From positions 5,926,501-5,990,500 of the forward strand of contig PUFA01000072.1 of assembly GCA_003508835.1 (NCBI GenBank): a DNA stretch of 64,000 nucleotides, read 5' to 3'. The position numbers and the translations under genes are program-made. The notes beneath the pieces are model-generated. The model was given only the letters and a program-made list of their open reading frames with translations. It had not been told where the DNA came from and did not search any database. The DNA is from Eonycteris spelaea (lineage: Eukaryota; Chordata; Mammalia; Chiroptera; Pteropodidae). This document shows, one piece after another, positions 36,520-46,489 of the stretch (within the stretch, counting starts at the first letter, position 1; each line of letters opens with the position of its first letter).

Positions 36520-36960
36520 GTACCTTGTGTTCCTGCCTGGATGTCTTCCTGTTCCACAAGGAGAACATGCTCTTCTGAAACTTGGAAAGCCTTTCCTGTC
36601 TTCTCCATTTGCAAACTTCAATTTATACTTCAAGATACATGTTACTTGCCTTGTGTACCCTTATTTGATTCCCCAGAGAAAGCTTCATTAGTACTTAAGT
36701 GACACTTTATAACTATCTCTAGCGTATCAGTAATCATATCATAAATGTGATACTGTGGTTATTGGTTAATTTGGCATGCCATCTCATACACACACATATA
36801 CACACAACCCTCACAAACATTTCTGAGCATAGATATTGTACCTCATTCCTCTAAGTAAAAATCCAGAGTATCTGGAAAATAATTAGGTATTAAATATATA
36901 TTGTTTGTGGAATAAAAGACTAAAATATAATGAATGAATGAATGAATGAATGAATGGATG
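36520..36960 (+). mobile_element. L2 LINE 3' end with expanded TGAA tail
   Basis: 'gttcctgcctggatgtcttcc', 'aagcttcattagtacttaagtgacactttataactatc', 'ctaagtaaaaatccagagtatctgg' and 'aataattaggtattaaatata' follow the L2 3' region. The end of the element is a run of about seven TGAA units at 36931-36957; L2 normally closes with only two or three, so the microsatellite probably grew from the L2 tail. Confidence 0.7.
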
Positions 36961-36984
36961 GAATATGTAGGTATTTAGAGACTA

Positions 36985-37150
36985 ACAAAAGACTGACCTG
37001 AACTGGAATCCTATTTTAACCAACTCTAGCTTTTGATTCAACTAAGCAACTTTATTTCCTAAATCTTCAATATTTCCACCTATAAAATGGAGCCATAATA
37101 GTCCTTTCAAACAAGGCTGTGATAAAGGTTATGTGAAATAATTCATGGAA
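36985..37150 (+). mobile_element. MIR SINE fragment
   Basis: 'gacctgaactggaatcctattt', 'actaagcaactttatttcctaaatcttc', 'cacctataaaatggagccataatagt', 'aacaaggctgtgataaaggtta' follow the MIR layout. It begins where the L2 tail ends. Next to it, 37140-37240 is purine-rich with (GGA)n at 37191-37208. Confidence 0.65.
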
Positions 37151-38214
37151 CAACTGGAAGATGAGGAAGAAATGAAAGAAGAGGACAAAGGAGGAGGAGG
37201 AGGAGGAGTAAGAAAAGAAAGATGTTGAAGAAGAAGAATGATAAATATGTCTACAGTGAGGGGAAAACATGTTCCCTAAGACATTAAGTACTCTATGAAT
37301 GAGAAGAGCTTGAGGAAGCCTGGTCCAGGGCGATGTTTTGAATGGCCACAGTATATTGTCAACACCATTAAAGGCACGTTTTAAAGAGAAGAGGAGAAGT
37401 GGCACTTTCCAGAGAGTCAAATTTCATTAACCCAAACAATTTCTGAATCAACTGCTATACCATCGAAGCCACTAAAAAAGTAAATGAGGTCTTATGAACA
37501 AACTGGTACCTAGATTATTAAGGGAAGTCGATGAGATAGCACAGACCGTGGTTCAGGACTCATAACCCAGAAAAGGATGAAGAGGAAAGACAGGAGGACT
37601 CTCTTTTACACTTCTGAATTGTCTTTATCCCCAAATAAGTGAGATTTAGTCAAATGTGGGCTGGGCGTCACCAGCCGTAGCTAGAAGTACCTCCTCAGAT
37701 ATCACCTCATCTTTTGCTAAAAAGTGTATCTGGGGAAAAAGAAGTCAGTCTAAATCTGTCATAAACAGCCAGTCCCACACTCATAATACATTTCTCATCA
37801 CCATGGAGTGCATTCTTATTGATCAAAAGGGTCAAAACAGAACTTATCTACAAATACACAGCACACAAACATGCACATAACCACAGAATAAATACGAATT
37901 TATCCCCTAGTCTCTCTACTTCTCTAAATCTGTGATAAACAAATACTAGCCGTGCCTGTGATTCTGGAAAGTAAGTATCATTAAGTTATTTTGATGTCAT
38001 AGTTGCTCAAAGAGTGAAACCGTGATCATGGTACAAGTGGTTTTCCGAGTCTTTAGTGGCCTCTAAGTGTTGTGAATACTAAAGAGGAAGTTCTTTAGCT
38101 GAAACCATGCTTCCAAATAAAAATGAATGAAATCATCAACTTAATGTAAAAAGCTGCTACATATACACATGTGCGTTTTAGTTCTCTATATATGCTACAG
38201 ACCTGCAGCAACTT
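37151..38214. repeat. purine-rich (GGA)n tract, then unassigned stretch
   Basis: 37151-37240 is almost pure purine on the plus strand, including a run of GGA units; such tracts can form triple-stranded H-DNA. Its complement yields a serine-rich minus-strand open stretch of 117 codons, which is an artefact. The rest shows no recognised element. Confidence 0.6.
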
Positions 38215-38320
38215 TCTATGTTTCCTGGGAAGCAGGACAATATCTATTATCATCTTTCACCCCAAGATGCTCAAATAAGTGATTTGCACATAGTAGAGGT
38301 TCAATATATTTTCTTTTCAA
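38215..38320 (+). mobile_element. L2 3' end fragment
   Basis: 'gggaagcaggacaatatctattatc', then 'caccccaagatgctcaaat', then 'ttgcacatagtagaggttcaatata' follow the last 100 bases of L2 (…gggcagggactgtctttttc … tggcacatagtaggcgctcaataa…). Confidence 0.65.
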
Positions 38321-38694
38321 TGTACCTGAGCTGTAAGCAGAGTGGGTATGCATACCCACAAATGTATAGTTACCGATGTCTTTATAAAAGTGATTAACAT
38401 CCCTTCAGACATCTTTCAATCTCCAAAGTAGATGCCAAAATTAGTGGTATCGGAGAGAACTGGGGACTGGGGTTAGGGGGGGTCCAGCGTCCATCTCCTG
38501 TCACAGACCCCAATGCTGTCATTATTTACTGAAGGCTGGTGATTTGCTTGGCACTGCACAGCCCGCAGGGGAAAGCTCTGTCTGTGCCCAGTGGGGTCCT
38601 GAAGGACAAGGCTCGTAAGACATAAAAGACGAGTTAGACCTGGAAAGAGTGAGGAGAGATCTAAGCCGGTGAAAAGATGTCAGAATGTGTGGTC
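38321..38694. other. unassigned non-coding stretch
   Basis: No repeat was recognised; slightly GC-rich from 38450 to 38620, with no open stretch of note. Confidence 0.3.
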
Positions 38695-38950
38695 AGCAGA
38701 ACAGCACTTCCCAGAGATGTGTATGGTTTAATCCTCAGAACTCGTAAATGTATGGCCTGACCAGGCAAAGGGTCTCTGCAGATGGGGTAAGGACCCTAAT
38801 ATGGGGAGGGCATCCTCAAGCACGATGGTCCTGACAGTGGGGAGGCAGGAGAGTCAGAGTCAGACAGGGCAGGAGATGTGAAGAAGCGTGCAGAGGGTGA
38901 AGGGAGGACCACAGGCACAGAGCGCAGGAGGCCACTAGAAGCTGGAAATG
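38695..38950 (+). mobile_element. MLT1-type LTR, 5' part
   Basis: 'cccagagatgtgtatggtttaatcctcagaactcgtaaatgtatggcc', 'ggcaaagggtctctgcagatggggtaaggaccctaatatgggg', 'gtcagagtcagacagggcaggagatgtg' and 'aggaggccactagaagctgg' follow the first half of an MLT1 LTR. It stops abruptly where an L1 tail begins; the second half of the LTR is not seen beyond the L1. Confidence 0.85.
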
Positions 38951-39803
38951 TACACATCGAATAACCCTATAAAAATAGGCAAACCCTCTTATAAACATTA
39001 TCAGATCACCGAAGAAGATATACAAATAGCTAACAAACCCATACAAGCAGGATCATCACTCCTCAAGATAATGAAAATTGAAAATACCAATAGATACCAC
39101 TACATACTAGAATGGCTAGAAGTCTCTTAAATACCAAGCATTGGCAAGTGCATGGATAACTGCTCCTCTCACACACCACTGGTGGGGATGCAAAATGGTA
39201 CAACTACTTTGGAAAATAGCTTGTCAGCTTCTTAGAAAGCGAAACTTAGATTTTCCATAGAACACAGCCATCTGCTACTAGATATTTGACCAAAATAAGT
39301 GTAAACATATATCTACAAAGAGACTTGTACATAGATACTCACAGCAGCTTTATTTATCATAACCCATACTGGAAAAAACCCAAGTGTCCATCAATAAGTG
39401 ACTGGATAAACAAATTGCAGTATATCTATGCAAATATATACATATATATACATACATACACACACACACACAAATCATCAAATAAAAGGAATAGACTAGA
39501 GGTACACAACAACATGGATGAATCTCAAAAACAACAGCTGAGTGGCATGAGCTTTGCATAAAAAGGTACACACTCTGACATTTAAATTACATGTAACTCT
39601 AGGAAAGAAATCTAATCAGTGTCTGCCCATGTCCAGAGATTATGGGGGAATTGTCTAGAAAGGGACGTAATCTTTGAGGGTAACAGGATTGTTCTGTATC
39701 TTAGTAGTAGATGTGACTGCATCAATTAACACATTTCTCAAAACTTACTTAAAAATGGGTGCAACTTATTTTATCTAACTTACGTACCCATAAGGTTGAT
39801 GAT
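38951..39803 (+). mobile_element. L1 tail: ORF2 C-terminus and 3' UTR
   Basis: The sequence encodes relics of the ORF2 C-terminal end in broken frames, e.g. the frame at 39286-39561 reads '...SSFIYHNPYWKKPKCPSISDW', recalling the usual A-K-I-W-K-Q-P-K-C-P-S-xD-E-W stretch, plus 'accactggtggggatgcaaaatgg' and 'gaatggctagaa'. A (TA)/(CA) microsatellite interrupts it at 39433-39472. The 3' UTR follows ('gtctgcccatgtccagagattatgg'), ending near 'aaaaatgggtgcaacttatttt'. It is dead, 5'-truncated, and abuts the MLT1 LTR. Confidence 0.9.
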
Positions 39804-40767
39804 TTGTTTCTCTTCTCAACACCAGAATACATAAGCATCTTCCAACTAAACCTTTACATACTCTGCTCGTGGCTTTACGTCAGATCTCTGCACTCTTGTT
39901 CTTGCCCTGGATGAGTTCCTTCCCAAGTGGAGTCTAAATTATTCAAGCAAAGAGAACCCCAGTGCCGGGGCACCTCACGAACCCTACGAGCACGTCCAGC
40001 CATATGAGAGTTTTCAAATATTACATGATTCTACTCCCACTAGGGCCTTCTGTGACAGGCATTCAACCCTGCAGAATAAGGACTAAAAGTCAGTGACAAA
40101 AGGTAGGTATTTAAAGAATGACAGAAACAGGAAGAAACAAATGTCTGGGGAAAGTCATTTACCATCCTTCCGGCGACAGGTGACTACCAGAGACAAATAC
40201 GTTGCTACATCAAAGTGTCCCTGGATGCTTTTGAAGAAGGTTATTTCTGTCCAAAGATGTTATGGAATGCTACACTTGGTGATAACAGTTACCACTCATA
40301 ACCCTCATTGGTACAGAATTAAACATGAGGGGATAACGATGAAATACTATGAGAGCCTGTGGAGTCCATGGTTAGAATGCAAATCTTCAGGACTTTAAAA
40401 GTACTAAAAGTAGGTAGCACTGCAGAATGCTGACTATGAAATGATAAACAAAGTCTTAGAAAAATAAATGGCCTTTCCATCAGGACGTTTGAAGTCAAGT
40501 CCGGTTAGAACACTGTACTATCTTAAAACCATGTTGACTTTCCTGACCTTCACTATCTTTTTAAAGAGACATTTTTCTGAATCACCTCTAATTAAGCCAA
40601 AAAGGATTGGAGTTGAAGCAGCAGGCAAACAGCAGGTCAGTAAACTGAATCTTTTTTCCAGTTAATGTATATACTTTTTGATTATTTGGATTAAGTGAGA
40701 AGAGTCATATGGATATTCCAAAAATGGCAGAATATAAAAACGGTCACTTCTATCTTAGCTTGAAATG

Positions 40768-40768
<1 letters not shown>
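39804..40768. other. unassigned non-coding stretch
   Basis: No repeat was recognised. A 101-codon plus-strand open stretch at 40093-40398 has a protein-like charge mix but no domain I know. Confidence 0.3.

Positions 40769-40807
<39 letters not shown>
40769..40807. repeat. (TG)n microsatellite
   Basis: An uninterrupted TG run of 39 bases. Confidence 0.97.
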
Positions 40808-40809
<2 letters not shown>

Positions 40810-41626
40810 ACAGCTAATTTACTGTCCTCATTCTAGTGTCACTTTATAAAATGATGCTCTCTGGGTAGAAGAAAGCATTAGGCAAATAGAGAAAACCATC
40901 TGAGATTAAAAGTTTTCCAGGAAAATGTCAAAGTGGGCAGTAAGTGCATGAATAAAAAAGATGAATAGGAAAGATGACTATCTTGGGGGTGCTGGGCACA
41001 GAAACTTCTAAGCAGCATCAAAACGTGTTATCATGATTCCTGCTGGTAACTCGAGCCAACTTCAAAGCTTCCCTGGGTGGATGATGTCAAGAGGACCCAT
41101 TATCAGAAAGGAAGAGTTCATTAGAGTGAATTATTAGAATGTTCAACCTGCCTTAAATGGAGTACAGCTGCTGAGTCACACGGTAAAAATGAAATTGGGC
41201 CACTCATCTACTTATGTTGTTAATGATTTCTGTTTAGACTGGACATCTTTGTAAAGCTGGAACAGAGTGACGCCAAGGGGAAAAGAAGTAATCACGGAGT
41301 TTCGCAGACATCACACTTCAATGGCTTTTTCTTGATGTATTTTCATCGTGCAATACACTCTTCTTGACATTTTTAACAATTTAAAGACTACTCTATTTTC
41401 TCGTGGTATTATTTCCTCCACCCTAAAAATACCCATTGTCCGCAGATGTGTATTGACAATATTTATGATCCTTGGAGTCTCACTAGCTAATGCCACTGCT
41501 TCGTAAAGGGAATGCAGACTGAAGGTCACAGTATAATAAAATCACTTTCTTAGTCACTCCTGAAAGGAACTTGAAAGGGACAGGTGCACAGTCTGGGAGG
41601 AAGACTGAGTTGATAGTCTAAAAGAA
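40808..41626. other. unassigned non-coding stretch
   Basis: No repeat was recognised; unique-looking sequence upstream of the strong acceptor-like site. Confidence 0.3.
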
Positions 41627-41758
41627 CTCTTCTTTCTTTTTCTCTTTTCTTTTCTCCCTTGGCAGGTTCCAAACCCTATTATGAGAAAGCAGTTTGCTAC
41701 AAACAGATTCTCTTACTCTAGGAAAAATACGAATGTCAATTATGAAGAAACGGAATGA
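41627..41758 (+). other. strong 3' splice-site-like signal with short open stretch (possible terminal exon)
   Basis: A 34-base uninterrupted pyrimidine run (41627-41660) leads into 'ggcag' at 41661-41665, with a possible branch point 'gtctaaa' at about 41616-41622. Reading from 41666 in phase 0 gives 30 codons starting V-P-N-P-I-M and ending N-Y-E-E-T-E before TGA at 41756-41758. I do not recognise the peptide. It could be a terminal exon of a gene that spans this window, an exon of a non-coding RNA, or a chance pyrimidine tract. No poly(A) signal was found close downstream. The overlapping 164-codon minus-strand frame is largely the complement of this tract. Confidence 0.25.
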
Positions 41759-42559
41759 CAGAGACAACTGACAAAAGAAGCCACACTGCCACCCCATTTT
41801 CTTCCCCTCGACCCTGGTGTGCACACATCTGGGAATTTGAGATACTGTCATAAGGTTAAGGAAGCAAACAGATGTCGGCTGCTGATAACGACCTCTGGTG
41901 AACTTTGAGCCCAGTGGTGAATTAGCCGGTGGCACCTTCCTTACCAGAATGCCATTATAAGCTCTCACCTGGGGAAGCGCCCCAGCCTGCCCAAGCAGCT
42001 TCCATCTGGCGTTATCATAACCATAAACCAAGCCCATGAGTAACAGAACAGCCAGGTGTCTACAACTTTCAACTTCCACACCACCTGATAGCACGCAACC
42101 ACTCCCACCCACATCAAGATTTCCCTATCTCTGAGGACAGTCGAGAAGTTCAAAGAGTTAAAACCCCGTCTCGGACATGCTTATGGTTGAATGAAACACT
42201 CTCATTTCCCAGAAAGTCAGCAAGCACCGAGTGATCACAATGGAATGACATCCTCGAGGAGTACGAAAGCAACTGGACTAAAATCAGCAATGTGGCTTGC
42301 ATAACCAGGCAATGCCTGATCTTGAAAGAGATCGTCTTGACTTGTGAAAGCGTTCTTCATCCAACAGCTAAGAGAATGTGTTGGTGGTACCCAGATTTGT
42401 AAGCCTCAAATGTCCAGAGAGCTTTTACACAAAAGATAAGGTAGCAGTTATGATCAAAAACATTCCTTGCTGGATCTGTATTTTTGTCCTGGGTTTTAGG
42501 ACATCAAAATGCAGAGACGCAAAGCTTATACTGTTTTAAAAATTAGTAAGAACCAGATA
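41759..42559. other. unassigned non-coding stretch
   Basis: No repeat was recognised. The minus strand is open over most of 41618-42112 (164 codons), beginning near the start with a hydrophobic segment, but it ends in a lysine/glutamate run made by the pyrimidine tract. Confidence 0.3.
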
Positions 42560-42692
42560 GAAGTGATGGGTGCAGAAAACTGAGAATGTACTAAATGCCA
42601 CTGAATTATCTATACAGTTTAAAAGTTAATTTTATGTTACGTGAACTTCACCTCAGTAAAAATGAATTTATTAATTTGAAAAATAAAAGTAG
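42560..42692 (+). mobile_element. L1 3' terminus
   Basis: 'agtgatgggtgcagaaaactgagaatgtactaaatgccactgaattatctatacagtttaaaagttaattttatgttacgtgaac' in the original order, summarised here as the words gatgggtgcag, gaatgtactaaatgccactgaatt, cagtttaaaag and tatgttacgtgaacttcacctcag, is the terminal 130 bases of a common old L1. Only the end survives. Confidence 0.8.
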
Positions 42693-42914
42693 TTGAGGGA
42701 TTAAGGCAAAACATTCTGGGAACAATTTTTAATTCATTCGTTCACTCTATATTTTTTATACATTTAGTAAGGGCCAGTCACTTTTCGGTAGGGGGCTTAG
42801 AAATTAAGGTACTTATAATCCCATATCCTTAAATTCCCAAAGGATTTACAATTAGATTTTTTTTTTCTAATCAAGTCTTGTGGGGAAAAAAATATTTTTG
42901 TCTTATCAAAGTAA
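42693..42914. other. unassigned AT-rich stretch
   Basis: 'aattcattcgttcactctatattttttatacatttagtaagggccagtc' near 42732 may be an L2 3' end on the minus strand, too decayed to be sure. Confidence 0.3.
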
Positions 42915-43112
42915 AGTTTCCAGGGTTAGTGAACCTGGATTCAGTCCAGGCTTGGACCCTAACTATCCAATTATAAGCAAGGTTTTTAACCTATGCTTCA
43001 TTTTTTTTTCATGTGAAAATGAGGATAATAAAGACATTGACCTCATAAGGAGATTTTGAGGCTCTTATTAGATAATACAGGTAAAGCACTTAACACAGCA
43101 CCAGTATCAGAA
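42915..43112 (+). mobile_element. MIR SINE
   Basis: 'gtgaacctggattcagtccagg', 'ccaattataagcaaggtttttaacctatgcttcattt', 'gtgaaaatgaggataataaagacattgacctcataagg', 'ggtaaagcacttaacacagcacca' follow a near complete MIR. Confidence 0.85.
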
Positions 43113-43539
43113 TTAAACTGATGTCTGGCTTGATTATTGATATTATTATTATGTGACTTTCTTTCATCCTTCATGTCAATATGACACTTTAAAATATATT
43201 TTTCATTCCGAAATTACTCATATTTCCATGATTATACATTTTAATAATGACAAAATTAGCATTTCTGAATCAAATTAATTTTTTAAAGGTTGTAAATTTA
43301 AATGAAGGAACTATAGATTCAATTGATTAAAGAGCTAATTCTTTCTATGCCTTCCAGTTTTCTCACCCCAAAATATTGCCAAGAAAAAATTGGTTGATCT
43401 TTAGTCACCTGAGAAAATTCTGTTGCCTAAGTTAGACTCAGCATCATGGGAAATAGCCTTGATCTAATGAATATCTTTGGGGAGGATAAGGGTAAAATAA
43501 ATACATCTGTCTCTAGCTGCAGCTTTTTTTCTCTTTACT
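43113..43539. other. unassigned AT-rich stretch
   Basis: A small (ATT)n run lies near 43140. Nothing else was recognised. Confidence 0.3.
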
Positions 43540-43795
43540 TTTTTGGAAAATCAGTCTTACTGAGGTATAATTTACACGTAATAAAATGTCCTATTTTGAG
43601 CATATAGTTGATGAATTTTAACAAATATATACACTCATATAATACTGCTGATCAAGATATTTCTATAACATTCCTACTCCCCCCAAAAATTATATTTGTG
43701 CCCCCTTTGCAATCAACCCTATTTAATCTGTGGCTCCAGATAATGACTTATTCTCTTTCTGACATTTATATTAGTACAGTTTGGTTTAGAACAAA
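43540..43795 (-). mobile_element. L1 3' UTR, first part (minus strand)
   Basis: 'cttactgaggtataatttacacgtaataaaatgtcc', 'agttgatgaattttaacaaatatatac', 'gctgatcaagatatttctataacattcc', 'cccctttgcaatcaaccct' are the antisense of an old L1 3' UTR. The same L1 resumes at 44119, beyond a hAT insertion. Confidence 0.8.
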
Positions 43796-44118
43796 GTGCT
43801 TGCAAATTTTATCTCATAGGCCAGTTCTAGCCCCCTACTCTTTTTCATAAGGCAACAAGCTAAAAAGCATTTTTTTTTCATGTTTAAACGATTGGAAAAA
43901 ACAAAAACAAAAGGAGAGTAAGAGGATTTTTATACACAAAATGTTTATCAGATGAAAATTTCAGGGTCCAAAACTAAAGCTTTATTTTAATCTGGCCATG
44001 CTCATTCATTTACAAACTGCCTACGACTGCCATTGTGCTAAAACAGTAGAGTAAAGTAATTGAGACTAAGGCCCATGGCCCACAAAGACTACAATATTTA
44101 ACATTTGGTCTTTTGCAG
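43796..44118 (-). mobile_element. MER5A-like hAT-Charlie transposon, nested in L1
   Basis: 'aaagctttattttaatctggccatgctcattcatttacaaactgcctacgactgccattgtgctaaaac' (landmarks ctttatttt, gctcattcattta, gactgccattgtgct, acagtagagtaaag, atggcccacaaag, acatttggtcttttgcagaaaa) is the reverse complement of a MER5A element; the other half ('aggccagttctagccccc', 'aaacgattggaaaaaac') is more decayed. It is non-autonomous and codes for nothing. The outermost terminal repeat on the right has been lost. It splits an L1, so it inserted after that L1. Confidence 0.75.
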
Positions 44119-44500
44119 AAAATGGAATCATACAGTAGGTAGTCTTCTGAATCTGGCTTCTTTATCTCAATATGAGGTTTTGAAATCCATCCACATTGCA
44201 GCGTGTGACGGTGACTCAGCCTTTATATTGCTGAGTAGTATTCTACTGTGTGGACACACCACCGCGTGTTTACTCACTCACACGCTGATGCACACCTGGC
44301 TTGTTTCCAGTCTGGAGCCGTTATGAATTAAGCTGTTACAAACATTCTTCTACAAGTCTCTCTGTGTACATGTTTTCATTTCTCTTGGAATGTACTGGGA
44401 ATGGACGGGCTAGGTCACATGAAAAAGGTGTCGCCAACTTTATAAGAAAGTAGCGTCTTGCTTCATGCCTTTTGCCAATAAGGGCAAAATTTTAAAATTT
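44119..44500 (-). mobile_element. L1 3' UTR to ORF2 end, second part (minus strand)
   Basis: Continues the L1 interrupted by the MER5A-like element: 'tggaatcatacagtaggtagtcttctgaatctggcttcttt', 'ccatccacattgcagcgtgtga', 'attgctgagtagtattctactgtgtgg', 'ttatgaattaagctgttacaaacattc', 'atgttttcatttctcttgg'. It is the antisense of an L1 tail. A 73-codon plus-strand open stretch overlaps it by chance. Confidence 0.85.
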
Positions 44501-44716
44501 GTATTCTTCAGGGATTTCTACACAAAAACATACAGTCTAATTTGGGTCGACTTCCTGAGTTAGTATTAATCACACTTGCATTTCTACCTCTCTTATCTCG
44601 TTTTCAGATAATGAAACTGTCCTTGGATTTCTGTTTCACGAATGTATGTCTTTCATGGATGGATGTCTGAAACATACTGTGTTTTTCAATTCGGATGATG
44701 GAAGATCAGAGAGAGC
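44501..44716. other. unassigned stretch between L1 and MER5
   Basis: Probably worn L1 at its left edge; no landmark was recognised after about 44500. Confidence 0.3.
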
Positions 44717-44917
44717 CAGGGTCAGCAGTTTTTTCTAAAACAGGCCAGATAGTGGGCTTTGCAACTACATAGGCCCTTTGCTGAATACTCTTCTTTTTCG
44801 TTCTTTCTTCTTTTAACGACCTTTAAAAATGTAAAAATCATTCTTAGTTGATGTGCTACACAAAATTAGACCATGGACCAGATTTGAACCAAAGGCTGTG
44901 GTCTACCCACTCTTGAA
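44717..44917 (+). mobile_element. MER5A-like hAT-Charlie transposon, internally deleted
   Basis: It starts with a worn terminal repeat 'cagggtcagcagttttttc' and 'caggccagatagt', continues with 'cgacctttaaaaatgtaaaaatcattcttag' and 'ggaccagatttgaacc' and ends in 'ggtctacccactcttg', the matching worn terminal repeat. The middle part found in the other copy at 43.8-44.1 kb is missing. It lies in the opposite orientation to that copy. Confidence 0.8.
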
Positions 44918-46034
44918 ATTAAACATGATTTTCATAATTTAACAATGCTCAATGTTTCTTTAAAAATACTGCTTAAACACAAGTCAACCTGACCTACTAA
45001 GGAACAGACAGCTTTCAAGGAAAGCATTCTAAGACATAGCTAACACTATCCTAGGTGGCCAACAACCATTGCTATGCTGGAGTCAGCCCCCATCAGCTTG
45101 AAGAGCTGATTATTAAATATTTATGATTTTGTCAGTTGATTATTAAACCACTGGTGGCTGGAAATGGGTCATGATGGGAGTATTTATGCCACAAAAATCA
45201 GTAAATAGTTTTTTTCTAGAGAGCAGATTTACCTGCATACCACTGGCAGCAACATTTCTGAATATCAATGTTTAAGCAATCTATACGCAAAGACTTGGTA
45301 GTGTGTGGCAAGTTTAATAAATAAAGCCATCAGTCACCTTCTCCAGATACTCTGAGAGACAATCTGACATCTTTATTTCTCAAGATGATGGGTGAAATCC
45401 ATATATATATATATTTTTGTCTCACCTGTAATTTAACTCAGAACTTAGAAATCCTGGCCATAAATTTAGAAATCCAATCAGTTTCTACACCCCTTACCCA
45501 GACAGCACAAGAAACTATTAGCTGAATTGCTGCTTTTATCTTTTTTGTTGTTATACAAATGCACATTTTAATTTTTCCTTGAATAGAATTAGAATGATAA
45601 AGTCTTCCATATTTTTAGAGTTCAGCATTTTGTTCTGTGTTTATAACAATTTCTTCTGTCTGATGTGAATTGAGTTGTAACCCTTTCTATTTAATGACAA
45701 ATAATAAAAAGTACATAAGAAAAAAGGCAACAGGTTTAATGGAAATCCACTTGTTTTTCCCTCTTCAGACCGTTCTCTCAATCTTCGTTTTTTTTTTTTT
45801 ATAGGGGAGATTATTAATTTAAAAACAGAGACTGAATCATGCAGAAAGTAATTACCTCTTCATGTCTATCACTTCAGTTACCACCATGCAAGCCACACTC
45901 AAATATTCATAAGTTCTGAATATTTAAAACCAAAATGCAAATAAATTTTTCTCACTGTAACAGGCAGGGTACCACAAAACTGAAATGGTTATTGACATAG
46001 AAATCCTGTGCTTCTGGTGTTTACATGTTCAGTT
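44918..46034. other. unassigned AT-rich stretch
   Basis: Contains a short (TA)n at 45401-45414 and an A/T run at about 45788. No element was recognised. Confidence 0.3.
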
Positions 46035-46092
46035 CAAGAAAATTTATTGAGAATTTGCTATTCCCTAGGTACTATATTACTGGGCTGAAAGC
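46035..46092 (-). mobile_element. L2 or MIR 3' end scrap
   Basis: 'aaatttattgagaatttgctattccctaggtactatattactggg' recalls the antisense of L2/MIR ends (…atttattgagcacttactatgtgccaggtactgtgctggg…). Too short to decide the family. Confidence 0.45.
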
Positions 46093-46489
46093 AGTCTGAA
46101 TACACACTGAGCTATAATAAAATATTTAAATATACAACCTCGCTGTAAATGGTCCATTTTATTTAGGCATTCCTCCAAACACTCATGTCTTCTCATACTT
46201 AACACCCTACCAGTTTGCATGATAATTTGTATTTACAAAGGAGATATTTGACTAAACCACTGACAGACGAGACCCAAGATGGAAGTGTTTCTTTAATCTT
46301 GCTACTGTTCTCTCAGCAGTCCCCAAAAAGCAAACAACGGTTCTGCCCAGTTCAGACGGCCGTTGATGGACATCTAACCATGAGCGCTAGGAGTCTCCCC
46401 GGCCAATCGCAAACATTGGAGGGCCCTGGTTCTGCTTCAAATTCTGAGCAGCCGGGTGGAGCATGCGTGGCTTGCACGGTTTGAATAGA
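46093..46489. other. unassigned stretch, CpG-enriched at its end
   Basis: 46340-46470 has more CpG than its surroundings and contains 'ggccaatcgc' (a CCAAT-like word). No gene or repeat was recognised; it may belong to the L2 that follows. Confidence 0.3.

Noticed and set aside
41618..42112. 164-codon minus-strand open frame
   Set aside because: Its end is a lysine/glutamate run made by a pyrimidine tract on the other strand; no domain or family resemblance, and the plus-strand splice-like signal explains the tract better.
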